NCBI RefSeq assembly: GCF_011386835.1
Contig: NC_088791.1
Span: 125,650,943-125,714,942 of the forward strand
Reading direction: 5' to 3'
Source of the DNA: Chrysemys picta bellii
Lineage: Eukaryota > Chordata > Testudines > Emydidae
DNA: 64,000 nucleotides
Of the stretch, positions 45,795 through 58,564 are shown in pieces; position 1 is the stretch's first letter, and the number at the start of each line of letters is the position of its first letter. Both the position numbers and the translations under genes were made by a program. The notes under the pieces are model-generated. The model did not search any database. It saw only the letters and a list, made by a program, of their open reading frames with translations, and was not told where the DNA came from.

Positions 45795-46703
45795 CCGTGA
45801 ATGCACCCTCAGCAAGTTTGCAGATGACACTAAACTGGGAGGAGTGGTAGATACGCTGGAGGGTAGGGATAGCATACAGAGGGACCTAGACAAATTGGAG
45901 GATTGGGCCAAAAGAAATCTGAGGTTCAACAAGGACAAGTACAGAGTCCTGCACTTAGGACGGAGGAATCCCATGCACTGCTATAGACTAGGGACCGAAT
46001 GGCTAGGCAGCAGTTCTGCAGAAAAGGACCTATGGGTTACAGTGGACAAGAAGCTGGATATGAGTCGACACTGTGCCCTTGTTGCCAAGAAGGCTAACGG
46101 CATTCTGGGCTGTATAATTAGGGGCATTGCCAGCAGATCGAGGGATGTGATCATTCCCCTCTATTCGACATTGGTGAGACCTCATCTGGAGTACTGTGTC
46201 CAGTTTTGGGCCCCACACTACAAGAAGGATGTGGAAAAATTGGAAAGAGTCCAGCGGAGGGCAACAAAAATGATTAGGGCTAGAGCACATGACTTATGAG
46301 GAGAGGCTGAGGGAACTGGGATTATTTAGTCTACAGAAGAGAAGAATGAGGGGGGATTTGATAGCTGCTTTCAACTACCTGAAAGGGAGTTCCAAAGAGG
46401 ATGAAGCTAGACTTTTCTCAGTGGTACCTGATGACAGAACAAGGAGTAATGGTCTCAAGTTGCAGTGGGGGAGGTTTAGGTTGGATATTAGGAAAAACTT
46501 TTTCACTAGGAGGGTGGTGAAGCACTGGAATGGGTTACCTAGGGAGTTGTTGGAATCTCCTTCCTTAGAGGTTTTTAAGGTCAGGCTTGACAAAGCCCTG
46601 GCTGGGATGATTTAGTTGGGGATTGGTCCTGCTTTGAGCAGGGGGTTGGACTAGATGACCTCCTGAGGTCCCTTCCAACTTTGATATTCTATGATTCTAT
46701 GAT
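45795..46703 (+). mobile_element. CR1 LINE copy 4, different subfamily, 5'-truncated
   Basis: The element starts at about GAATGCACCCTCAGC, just upstream of the RT FADD codons, and ends with TAGATGACCTCCTGAGGTCC and the tail ATTCTATGATTCTATGAT. Its coding and 3' UTR sequences differ throughout from copies 1-3 (for example GGAGGTCCCTTCCAAC-type tail against GAGGTCCCTTCCAGTC), so it is a separate CR1 lineage. Confidence 0.92.
45798..46615 (+). pseudogene. CR1 ORF2 fragment (FADD to C-terminus), frameshifted
   Basis: The first open part covers [41 protein letters not shown] and [31 protein letters not shown]. The reading frame then shifts at about 46275-46290, where AGGGCTAGAGCAC replaces the expected codons for a glycine-leucine-glutamate stretch. 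The second open part continues from [13 protein letters not shown] to [30 protein letters not shown]. One codon appears missing in RNLRFN. The fragment lacks the endonuclease and most of the RT domain and cannot act on its own. Confidence 0.88.
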
Positions 46704-46733
46704 GTCTGTGGGACTCTGAAGGTCTAATCCTTT

Positions 46734-46793
46734 AGTCCTTACTCGTGTGATTAGTCTTTAACTTCACTGGCACTACTCACGTGAGTAAGGACT
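46734..46793. repeat. Small palindrome (AGTCCTTACT arms)
   Basis: Arms AGTCCTTACTCGTGTGATTAGT (key block AGTCCTTACT) at 46734-46755 and 46772-46793 are inverted with three mismatches around a 16-base loop containing AACTTCACTGG. Wider flanks AATCC and GGATT extend it. Related to 39821. Confidence 0.7.
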
Positions 46794-46832
46794 ACAGGAA
46801 TGTGTAAGGGTTTGAAGGATTGCACTAATAGG

Positions 46833-48890
46833 TCCTGATTCTACAAACTGCTCTCTTGTGAGTAGTCCCATTAGTTTGTATGTTCCTGTGTACTGTATTT
46901 AGGAGTGTATACCCACAGAGCTATATTCTGCCCTCAGAGTTTGCCATTCAAATTTTTAATCAAATGAGATTACATGTACTTTACGGAGAACTGTCTGGCC
47001 AGAATTTATAAACCATTCCTCTCTCTGTTTGTTCTTCCATAAAGAATAGTATTTAGCATCATTTGACTTAATTACACAAGTGTTCAGACACATTTATTAT
47101 TAATTTAGGCTATTTATTATTAATTATGTTCTGTAACAAAAGTAGGACTAAAATGGTTTCATTTGTACAGTAATGGTTCATGAGAAACAAAATGTAATTC
47201 TAGCATCAATTTCATTTGCAGTGCTTTGAGACTGTCAGAAGAGATTTGGATTTATAACTACTGGAAGCCATTCTTTAAATCTCACAGGCAAACAGATGCA
47301 CACAGTGTTTGTTTATGGTAGCTCATGTCTTACTGTTATAATCATATAATAAGTATGATAAGTATGAACAGTGCCGTTTACCAGTCAGATTGTTTTCTCT
47401 TACCACCGTTTTTTGTTTCATTTTTTTTAACAGTTTTAAAAGGTCGACACTTTGAAGGGAGGGAGATGTGAAGGAGCCAAAGCTTAAAACTACGGTGGAT
47501 AAACTGCTAGAACTTAATCCTGTCTCAGCAGAGGCATTGAGTCACTAAATGGAAATATTTTTTTCTATCCTTTTTTTTTTTTTTTTTTTTTTTAATTTCT
47601 GGAAGTCAGAGGGTACAAGCACTATTCCAGAATCAATAACAGTGAGCACAGCCAGTCTAACAAGTGACAGGTTGTTCTAATTAACCTTGGCGCAGAAGTT
47701 ATGAGCATGTCAGCTATTATAAAATCACAGCCCGTGATCAGAACTACTTAGATTGCAAGCTCTTTGGGGCAGGGACAGTCTTTTCGTCACATGTGTACAG
47801 ACATGGTGCCCTGACCCGTGACTGGTGCCTCCAGGCACTACTGCAATACTAATAAAGAAACTACTGATAATGAAAATAAGGTTGGAATTTTTAGCAATTG
47901 TTCTGGGCCTCATTGAGACCCCAAATTTCATACAAGGAGGCAACCTTCCTCGCATGGATCTACCACCTGCCAAACACCAGGGGATGCTGTTCTTCACTCC
48001 CTTTCCCAGGGCCAAGTAAAAACGCTCTTTTTTGGAGGAGGAACCAAAAGAAGGAAGGATTAGGGGCAGCCCACTGTTGGGAAGGGGGGTGGAACTGCTG
48101 GAGATGCACATCTCCTTTCCTTTCCTCTCCCCTCCCCTCCAAGGAGCTCCATAAAGATTCTACAGGAAAGATAATGCAGGCTGGAAATGTGTTGCATTTC
48201 TTGTGGTTCCTCTTTGGCGGGGATCTCCCAGTATGGTGGGGAGGCATGAGGGAGTGGTCCCTCCAGCCCCGGAAGCCATGCTATCAGAGGGAGGGGAGAG
48301 GGTAGTGGGCTGTAGAGCTAGTGCATTAGGCAGAGGAGACTCTGCTTGGATGGCCCTGCCTTCTTCAGATCTATAGGGCCTGTGTATCACTGAAGGAAGA
48401 GTTTTCCTTCTTCTTAGCCCTCCCTTCCATGAATTTTACTGGAGGAGGCACCAGTCCACACTTGTGGTTGTAAGGACATTAGGCTGCATGGCTTAATACC
48501 AGACAGTTTATGGAGAACTGAGGGGAAACAATCTAGCAAGTAGGGATAGGCAAATTTCAGATAGGTCCATTGCCTGCCAGTGGTCAAATAATCATTCAGA
48601 AATATGGATGCTCAAACATATAAAGTTGGTTGGCAAAATTGGGCTTGCAATCTCATGTGAACACTCTCCTCTGCCAGTAATTCAGTGAGTCATTTATTCA
48701 ATAGATTTAAGCCTCTCTCTGTTCACAAAATGTCCATGAACAATGTATAATTTTCTCAAGTTTATTTGCTATTCAAAATTATTCACTGCATCATTAATTC
48801 TTGGTCTATACAGGTTGTTCTCAAGTGATTCATTATGAATATTCAGTGTTTTTAAATTCCAGCTTTGCTGGTTGTTACGACTGGACAGTT
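46833..48890. other. Non-coding stretch with a poly(T) run
   Basis: AT-rich sequence. A T run of about 23 lies at 47571-47593. Overlapping open frames on both strands at 47725-48390 reflect a GC-richer patch and have no recognisable product. Confidence 0.4.
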
Positions 48891-49012
48891 AGAATTCTAG
48901 AAATGTACATCTAGAAGGGACTTCAACGGGTCATCTAGCCCATTTTCCTTCCTCCCATCCCTCCCTCCCCCCCCCCCCCCCCCGCCCTCTGTACTGAGGT
49001 AACATTAAGTGT
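48891..49012 (-). mobile_element. CR1-type 3' end fragment, minus strand
   Basis: AGAATTCTAGAAATGTACATC, then AGAAGGGACTTCAACGGGTC and ATCTAGCCC on the plus strand are the reverse complement of a CR1 3' UTR, followed by TGTACTGAGGTAACATTAAG. A C-rich run (48967-48983) has expanded inside it. Confidence 0.65.
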
Positions 49013-52000
49013 ACTTTAACATTCACTTATCCTTGTTCCTGTTCCCCAATTGGTTAAGAAATTATACTTAGAATCACTTTCTGGTGTGCATACTCACAAT
49101 TATGAGTTCATAATTTGCTTCCAGTGAATATTCTCTACTCTAAATTTAAAATTTGCTATTTTTGTGAATATTCCAGCTAGTGAGGTAATTTGCTAGAATA
49201 TTTACAAAAACAAACACAGAAGGGGTCCTAACACAGCCAAGGCTAAATCATCCTGCCCTATCGAATATTCTCAGAAAATGTTGAGGTATATTCACCCAGC
49301 TCTCCTTTTTGAGATTTTTCCAATACATTTACTTGTGATCCTAACCAGAAATAGTGCAAGCACAGCTGCTCCTATATTATTTCAGTTCTTCCAGTCCTGG
49401 CTAAAATCCAGGAATGTGGAAAGATACCCATTTCAGAACCCCCCCCCAAAAAAAATTCTATTCTCCTTCAACAACAGGCAGTAGTGTGAGGGGGTTAGAG
49501 AGGGGCATGGTTTGTTCTTATTTTACCGTAACTAGTTCCCCACTCCCTACAAAATAATTATTACATATTAGCCTTGATAATCCACAGAACTGGAAATGTC
49601 ACTAAAGACTCCCCCTCTGAGTCTGAGGCCTAGTGCTAAGGCATCTCCTGCGAGAAATTGTCAAGGTACACAGAACATTCTGACAGGGAGTGTGATAAAA
49701 GTCCACTGCTGTTCAGAGAAAGGGTTCCTTTTATAACAAGAAGTGATTTGTTGCCAGCTAGCTCCCAGCACACAATTTCCATCTTGGTAGTTGACACTAT
49801 ATGCAACCAGCACTAATCAAACTGCAAGTTTCTCAAATGAATAATGATCTTAAAACTCTGCACCAGAAAATTCACAGTTCATGCTTGTCACCACTTTCCA
49901 CATCATTTATTTCTGCAAAAATATATATTTGTTAATGTAATAAACTAAGCAGTGCTTACAATATGATCAGTGCAGAAAACATTATGTTGCATTCCACAAA
50001 TATAGCTTTCACGTTCATTGCCATTCCTAAACAGTTTTCAAATTTTAGGAAGAGCAAATTTAGTGAACAGCTAAGACTGAAGGTAGCTGGAGGTTGGTAA
50101 AAACTTTGGGTTATTTGCATTGGAAAACATAACTTTTCTATATTACAGATATTCTGGAAGATGATTATTTGTTGACATTTCAATGGCGCATAAACACCCC
50201 CATCTCCTTTGGGGTCTCTTAGTGCTTTGGTAATAAAAATAGTCGGGGATAGAAACCAAAATGGAAATATTTTTGCAAACAGTTAATTTCTTTTTTCATT
50301 GAAAAACTTTGAAATAAATAGAAGGATGGGCAGTATCTTACCATAGTGTAGGATAATGCACTGCACTGTGTAGGCCTAAGCGCTCACCACAGTTCCCCCA
50401 TTTGCTGTTTGTGGCAGTTCATCAGGTTGAAAGAGCAATCCAATCAGATTCTTTCACTGACCTTGGATACCACTGATAACAAACAAAACCAGAGTGTGGT
50501 TCACTTTAAATGAAATAATCTTTATTTTAAAAAAAGAGAAGAAGCCTGGAAAAAATAAAGCACTTAATTATTCTTGTATAGGCAAACATTGTGCAGAGCC
50601 TCATTGGAGCAAACTAGGAACCTTAATTACACAGATTATAGGTAACTATTGTTGGACTGGGTCATCTCATCTCAGAATCCATTCCCTCTCCCCACGTTCA
50701 AAGCTGCTCCTTGCTTCTCCCAGCCTCTCTATAATTCTCTCCCCTCTCCCTAGTTTGTGCATCTGTCCCTTTTAGGTAGGGCAGGCTCCCTTATATATTG
50801 AAGCCAAACTCTTGTCTTTTTCCAGAGGTCCCCATTCTGCTCATGATAGTGGAGGGGAGTACATGGGCCAAAGCATGCAACTTCCTTGTTTATATCATAT
50901 GAAGTTTTGCCATTCCATTAAAATGAAGCTGGAAACAGGTGCAACTGATTGCCACTCATATCCCTTGTCCTAACATCACCCAAATACTATTACCAATAGG
51001 TCAACAGAATGAGGTTTCATTTTACTAAATACTACTTGTAAAAATTTAACAGAAGAAAAATTGACACTTTAGCATCTGGGACCCCATGACTCAATTTTCC
51101 TAACAGCCCTGTCTTCATTCTCATATAACTGACAATGTGCAAATATCCAAAAGGGAACTTTGTTAATGGTCACACAAACAGCTGACATCTGCTGTTCCAG
51201 AAATGAACCTGATTAATTCAATTTCATATCTCTAAGGAAAATGATATGAACAAAATTATGAGGCACAAACATTTAAAAGGACCCAGTCTTGCATTTCACA
51301 AAGCCATTCACATTCACTCCAGTGACAAGGTGTGCATGAGAATACAAGATTGCGAGGAAACCTGGCTTTCACAAAGATTCTTTCACAAGGATGCTTTGAA
51401 GAAGCAGACACACAAAACAGATTGAAGGAGGATTAACGTGGAGGTGAGATTACATTGGCAGAGATACAGAGAGAGTAAAAGGGAGAGAGAGAAGCACATG
51501 CAGATACCACACTGTCACATGGTATATTGGTTGCTTGGCTTTCTGTGCAAAAATCATATAAATTGGCCCCTGGAAAGAAAAATCCATTTTCCCTATATCT
51601 ACTGGAGAGACATGTCTATGGTCATCTGACATTAATAAACTGGGTTTGCTAGGCAAATGACCCTGGTTACCCTGCCACTTAATCCAGGAGAAGCTACACC
51701 ATATCACCTGCAGACATTTCCTAGGAAGGGCGCTGAGAGGTCAAAAAACACGCCAGAGAATCTACATTAAGAGGTCTGGCTCAATAGCAGCAAAGAGATA
51801 GTTTTGTTTGTACTGTTTTTTAAAAAAAATATTTTACTTAATGCAGTTCAATAACTGAGAGAAAAAGAGTGGGCCTGGGACCATGGACAGACAAGTCCTT
51901 GGTGTGTTTCATGTATTTCTCTTGCTAAAAGTCTAAAATATAGCACAGGAGGGAGATGGAGAGGAGAGACCTCCTTGTTAACCAGGACACAGAGAATCCA

Positions 52001-52355
52001 GTGTCTTTTATGGACTCTTTTACACATACATTGCCCTTCATTGCAGACACGTATCACATTCTCCTCCTTCCTTTTGTGGATCTGAGTCAATGGACTATTA
52101 AAGTGCCATACATTTTATTAAAGAAATATCTTTTTCTAAAGACATATTTACTCTCCCAATCCCATACCAGCAAAAAACAGAAACAAATCCAGAAACACAT
52201 TCACATAAATGAGGAATACATTGATCAACCATTTTTATATCTGAATTCCACGAACACTGATTTTTCATCCAGGTGCAAATCTAGTTAGACTAAATCATTC
52301 CTTTTCCTTATGTTATATCTATTTCGTATAAACTCTTATTCTTCTTTAACCCTAC
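49013..52355. other. Non-coding stretch, nothing recognised
   Basis: About 3.3 kb of AT-rich sequence. Open frames are short (at most 110 codons, 51956-52288) with no motif. I see no LINE tail or inverted-repeat element. Confidence 0.4.
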
Positions 52356-52925
52356 TGTGATGGGGTATTCAGCCCACACAAGCCTGAAGGGGTTAAGGTG
52401 GCTAGGTGAACCAATTAACTACCTAGGCTGAACCTGGAGGAGGAACCAGGGAGCAAGGAGGACTAAGTAGTGATGAAGCTCAGATGGAGAAGAATAGGAG
52501 GAGCCAATATAGAGTCCAGTAGCTGAGAGTTGAAGCGGTTACAATTCTCAGGATGAGAGAAGGCAAGATAGGAAGTAGCCCAGGGATACAACAATAAAGT
52601 TTAGGACTGGGCAGACCTTGACTGATATTTGTAGAGTCCCTGGGCTGGAAACTAGGGTAGAAAGTGGGCCTGGGTTCCCCTACCTGTCACTGGGGAAGTG
52701 ACGCTGTTAAGGAGGAGTGGGTCCCAAGAGACCCTGACACACAAACCCCACCCCGGAAGGGAACAATTACAGTGACCTGCCGGAGCACCAAGCCATGAAG
52801 CAGGAGCTGTCAAGTCCCAAGCAAGCGAGATAGGGAGGGAGGCAGAGTGAGCAATGACAGGAAGTGACATCAGACTGGCAGACCTAATCCCCAGAAGGAG
52901 GTGGTGAGTAGAGCACCCCATGACA
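52356..52925 (+). mobile_element. Solo LTR with perfect 5-bp TSD
   Basis: The element starts TGTGATGGGGTATTC and ends GAGCACCCCATGACA. The two ends form an inverted repeat (TGTGATGGGGTA against TGTCATGGGGTG). It is flanked by CCTAC at 52351-52355 and 52926-52930. A polyadenylation-type AATAAA lies in ACAACAATAAAGTTTAGG at about 52591. It is 570 bases with no internal genes. Confidence 0.85.
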
Positions 52926-53045
52926 CCTACCCTAAGAAAAATGCAGCTTTAAAAGTACTTTATTAAATCCTCCAATATGATCAGGAATTTCAAGAGCTAA
53001 CTTTTAAAGCTCAGCTGCATGGTGACTCACTTGAACACTTTACTG

Positions 53046-53481
53046 CAGAGGTTTTCAAACTGGGGTGGAGGTGGGGAGGCAGCAGCGATGCCAGGCAGTT
53101 TGGGCTAGCCCTGCATAGCAGGGCTCGGGGAGTGAGCCTCACTTCCACACCTGACGCACCTCAGCAGGCCACCTCCCGGCAGCCTCCGTGCCCAGCGGCT
53201 GGCTCCGCCCCCAGAGATCATCACACACACCTTCCCCCACCATGAGAACCCGTGGGGGGAGGGGCAGGTATTGGCCCTGCCCTAGCAGGTAGAAGCAGCC
53301 CACTGCTGAGGTAATTTAAGGTAATTTAATTTAATTTGAGGTAATTTCATTAAAGTTGGGTTAAGGCTATTGAGCATATTTTCCATGTGTCTATTTTTGG
53401 CTAGTTTTGGGGGGTGCAATCAAAAATTGTAACTCAAAGGGGCGGAGGAGGGGATCTGCTCAAAAAGTTAAAAAACTCCAG
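53046..53481. mobile_element. hAT-like non-autonomous DNA transposon with perfect 8-bp TSD
   Basis: The element starts CAGAGGTTTTCAAACTGGGG and ends AAAGTTAAAAAACTCCAG, giving imperfect inverted ends. CTTTACTG flanks it exactly at 53038-53045 and 53482-53489. It is 436 bases, GC-rich in the left half, with no transposase frame. Confidence 0.85.
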
Positions 53482-53786
53482 CTTTACTGGCTTCCAAACT
53501 AGAGGAATTTTTGAGACAGGTAGTGATGGATGCTAACTATCTGAGATGGGAAACTAGCCTTCAGTATTTTACTGTGGTAACAAGTAAACTGCCTAAGGCA
53601 TGAAAATACACTTTATACTGAAAACATATTGTTGGAAAAACACTCACTACAACCATTGATGGGCAAAGCAACAGAATAAAATAACCGACCCAAATCTTGT
53701 CCTAAACCCCTATATCGAAGCTTTAAGGTCTTGTCAGAAATTACCCACTGTCATGCTACCACTGGTGCAGTTCTGTTGGGGGAAGC

Positions 53787-54740
53787 TGTGGCAGACAGAC
53801 AATATCCTGCCATATCCAGGCCAAACCTTATGGAATAAAGATAAAATTAAACCTTATTGAATTAGATTTAAAATCTTTGGGGTCCACTGTATTAAAAATG
53901 CAGTTGTGTAAGTGTTATTGTGGGATTGTATGCAACTCCTCGAGGAGGAGGGGGATGCTAAAGTAATTCCTCCAGTTATCAGCCCTGTGAAGGCACCCTC
54001 CAAAACAGTACACATATGCTAGTTCAGTTTGGATTATTCCAGGACCAACAGACAAAGAAAAGATTTTTGGATAAATAGCTTGGTTTTAAGCAGGCTCATG
54101 ACCTTCTTCCTGATCCAGCAAACGGACAGGACTCCTGGTCTACAGAGAGCCTCAATCCTTAGGGAAGGGTTGGAGGGACTGAGCCTACTGAGGCCCCATA
54201 AGACCACGTGCTCATTCTCAGCTGAATCCGTGATAAACTTGAAACCACAAGGAAACCCCTTGGGTGAGTTATTGAAGGACCACTCCTCCCAGACTCCATT
54301 TTAGGATTTGATGATCTCTGGTAAACTTATTAGCATGCATGTACTTTTTCCTTGTCTGTAATATGTTTTCGTTGTAATCCCTTTTCCTTACAAATAAAAT
54401 AGGCTTGCTTAGAAAGAACTGTGTGGTGGCTTGCAGTTGTGGGCACTCACAACGTTAACTGTCTCTGAAGAGAAAGCAAGCAAATGTGCTTGGGCAGCCT
54501 GTCTCTGAGGGGAATAACACAGTGAGGGCAGGCAACTGTGCAATGAAATATCCTGGTCAGAAAGGAGTGAGACATGGGTCTCCACCCAATAGAAGCAATG
54601 GCTGGAGAGTGGGAAGCCTGAAAGTAGGTACCTTTAATGGACCACAGAGGGGAAATTCAGGTGCAGTTGCTGTAATATTTCTGCAGCCAGCAGAGAAGAA
54701 GATAGACAGACAGATGCACAGGGAGTTGATGGACACATAC
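53787..54740 (+). repeat. Probable LTR-retroelement-derived repeat
   Basis: TGTGGCAGACAGACAATATC at the left could be an LTR start. A polyadenylation-type AATAAA at 54393-54398 is followed by AGGCTTGCTTAGAAAG. The block CTCTGAGGGGAATAACACAG is part of a repeat I recall from turtle genomes. No CA end or target duplication is found and no retroviral frame is visible. Confidence 0.4.
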
Positions 54741-56518
54741 CAGTCTGCTGTGGTATCTTTATGGTTCTCGCTGCAAAACTTAAAGTGAGGCTTTACACTG
54801 GGGAGAGGGGAGAGTACAGAGCCTCTGAATATTTAAAAGGACACGACATCACAGTTGCTCTGAACTGTAAACAATAGCAATGATGGGAATGCTAGTATAG
54901 ACAGGTGTTTTTCACCACTCTGTCATTTAATCCTGCTCAGATCCACTCTAGATGTCATGGTGGTAAAATGACTGGCAAATGTTGTAGCCCTGTGTACTCT
55001 GGTACTCGCGTCACACACAGAGATGGATTGGTTCAGGTGCGATTGAGGGGGGGTTACCAAAAAATGTCAAACAGACAAGTCCTTGAAGTTGTATATTCCA
55101 GTTAAGGACAAGCCAGAAAAGAGATCCCACTTCCCATAGTGGTGAGATCTGGCTCCAAATTGTCTCTGTAGCACCACAAGTTCAGAACATCCCAGAGTTG
55201 AACAAACCAGCTGTTGAACCTTACATAGTTGATGTCAAAGGTGCTCAGCCCTTGCACGAGTAGGGCAGGGGGACAGAGATAAGAACAGCTGTCATGAGGA
55301 GAAAGAGAACTTTCCCCTTGAAGCCACTTGGCTGGGGTGGTACAAGACAAGCAGGCAACGTTCGGTTCAGCCTTTCCTGTTTCAAACACAAGTAGAGTGC
55401 TGCCATGCCTAGGGATTGATGAGCGGGATATTTTTTTATAAGATAGGTAGCTTATCATGGGGGGTGGGAGTGGATGGTTGTGAGGAGGGGAGAGAGAGAG
55501 AAAAAAGAGAGGTGGCTTGGCATGGTGGAGGGTGGGCAAGGGCACCTAAAAGGTTCAGAAATCCAGGTTACATTTTGGATTAACACCCACTTCTTTGGAC
55601 GTTTACCCAGACTAAGTTACAGCATATTATAGCTTTGCAGGGTAATTCAGATGCAGCACAGGGAAAGACAAAGCTAGTGTATTTTCAATAAAGCAAAATT
55701 AGAAGAAGTTACCTCCTTGTTCTTTGCAACCATAGGATTTAACTGAATTTGAGTCACAGATCTCCTGATATATCATTTTGCTTAGGGAGAAAAAGACAGA
55801 AGGGACTCAGGTGCTACCATAACCTGGAAAACTTTCACATTCCAATTGTAGAGCACAGCCAAAAAAGTAGAAGAGTTTTAAGTGAGAGAGACACTTTGTC
55901 TAAAAACTGATTGTTTACTGTGGTCTTTTATTCACACACACACACACACAAATAAAATCTTTGTGCTTCTCTAAACCAATGTTCCCCGCTGCTCTGAGGC
56001 AGGTGTTTAGATAGAAAATAATACAGTTTAGCTCTGAGAATACTGAGAGATCTCTATTTCACACACTTCCACCTCAGCAGGAAGCAGCATCACTATAATT
56101 ATTGTTCAAACCACACAGCAATGCCTCAAAATAGCTTTTTCAAAGCACTGCGGCCATAAATGTCCAAAAAAATTACAAAAACATAAATAACAAGAAATGA
56201 AAGAACGAAGATGTATATGAACTACTCTGTGCAGAGAACATTAAACTCCACCACAAACAGTATTCCCTTCCCAGTGTTTACTGTTGTCCTCAGTTCTCTA
56301 CCCCTACACACCACTATAGGATCTGGGCTAGATTCTTAGCTGATGTAAATCAGCAAAGTTGTATTGAAGTCAGTGGGGCTATGCAGATATACAACAGCTG
56401 AGGATTTTGAAAGGGACCTCGTTAGTCCCCTTTAAAGATCCCTGCCATAGTAAGAGATTTTTGGCCACCATCAACATAGAATCTGATTGGTAGTTGTTGT
56501 TATTTGTGTGCTCAGTTA
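54741..56518. other. Non-coding stretch with a CA microsatellite
   Basis: AT-rich sequence. A CA run lies at 55933-55951. At 56330-56412, TAGATTCTTAGCTGATGTAA and its partial complement CAGCTGAGGATTTTG flank GTATTGAAGTCAGTGGGGC, another member of the palindrome-core family. An open frame of 147 codons on the minus strand at 55102-55545 has no recognisable domain. Confidence 0.45.
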
Positions 56519-56882
56519 CAATTTTCAAATGCACCTAAGTGACTTAGTCTCACTGACTAATGTGATGAACTGTGTTTGAATTGCAAGCTATCACTTTGAA
56601 GGGGAGAGAGAGTCTGGAAAAAGGCAGCTTAAGGCAAGAGGGGTGAGTTGGGCCTCACTGCCTTAAGGAGCAGCCTGCTTTGTCTCTCTCTGGTTTTGTG
56701 TTTTTGTGTGTTATCACTCTGAATTCTAAGCAGTAAAGTAGTGTTATGTTGCAACCTTCCAACAAGAGTATGAATGATTTTATCTAACTTCTCTCTGTGT
56801 ATTCTCTGAACATAACTGTCTAAATCACTTTTGAAAATGGGAGTTAGGTTCCTAAGTCACTTTGGCACATTTGAGAATTTTT
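56519..56882. repeat. Fold-back repeat arms split by an LTR-like insert
   Basis: The left arm ATTTTCAAATGCACCTAAGTG, ACTTAG (56521-56548) is complementary to the right arm TTCCTAAGTCACTTTGGCAC, ATTTGAGAATTTTT (about 56849-56882). Between them lies about 255 bases starting TGTGATGAACTGTG with an AGTAAA (about 56733), LTR-like in layout, but no clean CA end or target duplication. Confidence 0.45.
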
Positions 56883-57271
56883 CCTGCATCTAATTTAAGG
56901 CATGATTCCATACTATCTTACAATAGTGCAAGTCAGGAACAACTTCGCTTCAGTCAATGGAATTAAACTAGTGTACATGAGATTAATATCAAGGTAGGAG
57001 CTTGATATTACAGTGGTCACTGTTAAAATGTTACAATTTAGCCATTTGCTTTATTCAGTGTCACCACTGTATTCACAGTATGCTTAATATAAGGAATATC
57101 ATGGGTATACTGATTACTTGCAAGTGACAATTGTAAAGTTTTGTATGATAAAAACTGTGGTGCCTATGTTTTTATATCAAGTGGAGTGACTATAGATTGA
57201 TTAGTTGACTTGTATATTGCACCCATCTTAAATATAAATTATTGCTATAAAAGATAAACATTAAGGTCCCA

Positions 57272-57369
57272 GTTCAGGGAAGTACTTAAGCATGTGCTTA
57301 AATTACATTGACTTCAGTGGGACTTAAACACCTTAAAATTTAACACACATGTAAGCACCTTTTCTGAAC
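57272..57369. repeat. Small palindromic repeat (GTTCAGGGAAGTACTTAAG arms)
   Basis: Arms GTTCAGGGAAGTACTTAAGC and AAGCACCTTTTCTGAAC are inverted, with ATGTGCTTAAATT pairing to AATTTAACACACAT, around ACATTGACTTCAGTGGGA. Same family as 39821. Confidence 0.65.
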
Positions 57370-58564
57370 AGGGCCTAGAAGGAGAAATGACTTCCAAAGG
57401 AGAATTCCTCTTTGATAAAAGCAGTTTTAAAAATAGCTAGTGTCAGAGTCTTCTTTCAGTGACACTGGTGTATAACTGGAACATACTAGTGAAGTTAATG
57501 GAGTTTACTTCTATGCAACTTGATGGAGAATTGACTTACTAGAGTTCTTCAGAGATGGGGTTCCTGCTTCCTGACAACTCCACTTCATGGGAGCTGTGGC
57601 AGTAGACAAATAGTAGAAATTGCCTTGCAGCCTTTCAAAGGCTCTTAAACCAGCATGTCTCTTCTAAAGCATGAGTATGGTCCAGTTGTCACTGTAGAAA
57701 TGGCATCTTGCTCAACATAGTGGTATCTGCTTTCTGTGTGTTTTCAAATCATACTCATGTAAATTAATTTTCTTAGGTTTGAATTTCCTGGAAGTTTATC
57801 AGTCTCCTATGTTGTTAAATATAAATAATGCTGCACCTTAAACTAGAACTTTAATAAATGTGAAAATTAAAAATAGTCTAAAAATTACAGTAAGTTTTTT
57901 TTAAATGTTAGTTCCATTTCAAGATGAATACTTCAAATCCAACTCAAACCCCAATATGATTGTAGGGTTTTGCTTGTAAAATTATCACTATAGTACAATA
58001 ACTGATAGAGAAAATAAATAGAGGGTGTTTTTATTCTTGTTTTGCACTCTTACATTAAATACTGCTTATCTGGGATTATGGTTGAATTGGATGTGAATCT
58101 ATTCATTAAATACTAGGAAATCAGTTTGTTTGATTATGTAGAAATAAAGCTTCCAGTTTTTTACTAGGAAGCCAACATCTACATTTGTCACTATAATTTC
58201 CTCCCCCTCTGTATCAGGCAATAATAGGCTTTGCTAGGGAAATGATGCAGGTTTGTTCCCCATCAGCATCTCTGCCAGGCAGCCGGGGGAGGTTGTGTTG
58301 CTCTGCTGACTATTTTCCCCTCACTTCTAGATGCCTCCCATAAATAATGAAACTGAACCTTTTCTATAATTCCTCTTGTGCAGTAAATAATAAAGCAACA
58401 ATGCCACCATACTTCCTGTGGCAAAAAAACAGTCCAATTGCCAACTTGCACAGTAACAGAGGACAGGATCCTGAAGGCATTAAATAAAGAGCTTTTCATC
58501 TCTAGGTTACCAGCTCCAAACTGGAGCCATGTCAGCAGTGAATAGAAGTATTCAGAATCTGATA
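57370..58564. other. Non-coding stretch, nothing recognised
   Basis: AT-rich sequence with no recognisable element or coding signal. Confidence 0.4.

Noticed and set aside
55102..55545. Open frame of 147 codons, minus strand
   Set aside because: No domain, signal peptide or exon-like boundary is visible. Length alone is not evidence in 64 kb.
56561..56815. Solo LTR
   Set aside because: The TGTGATG start and AGTAAA are suggestive, but there is no CA end or clean duplication, so I report only a possible insert between fold-back arms.
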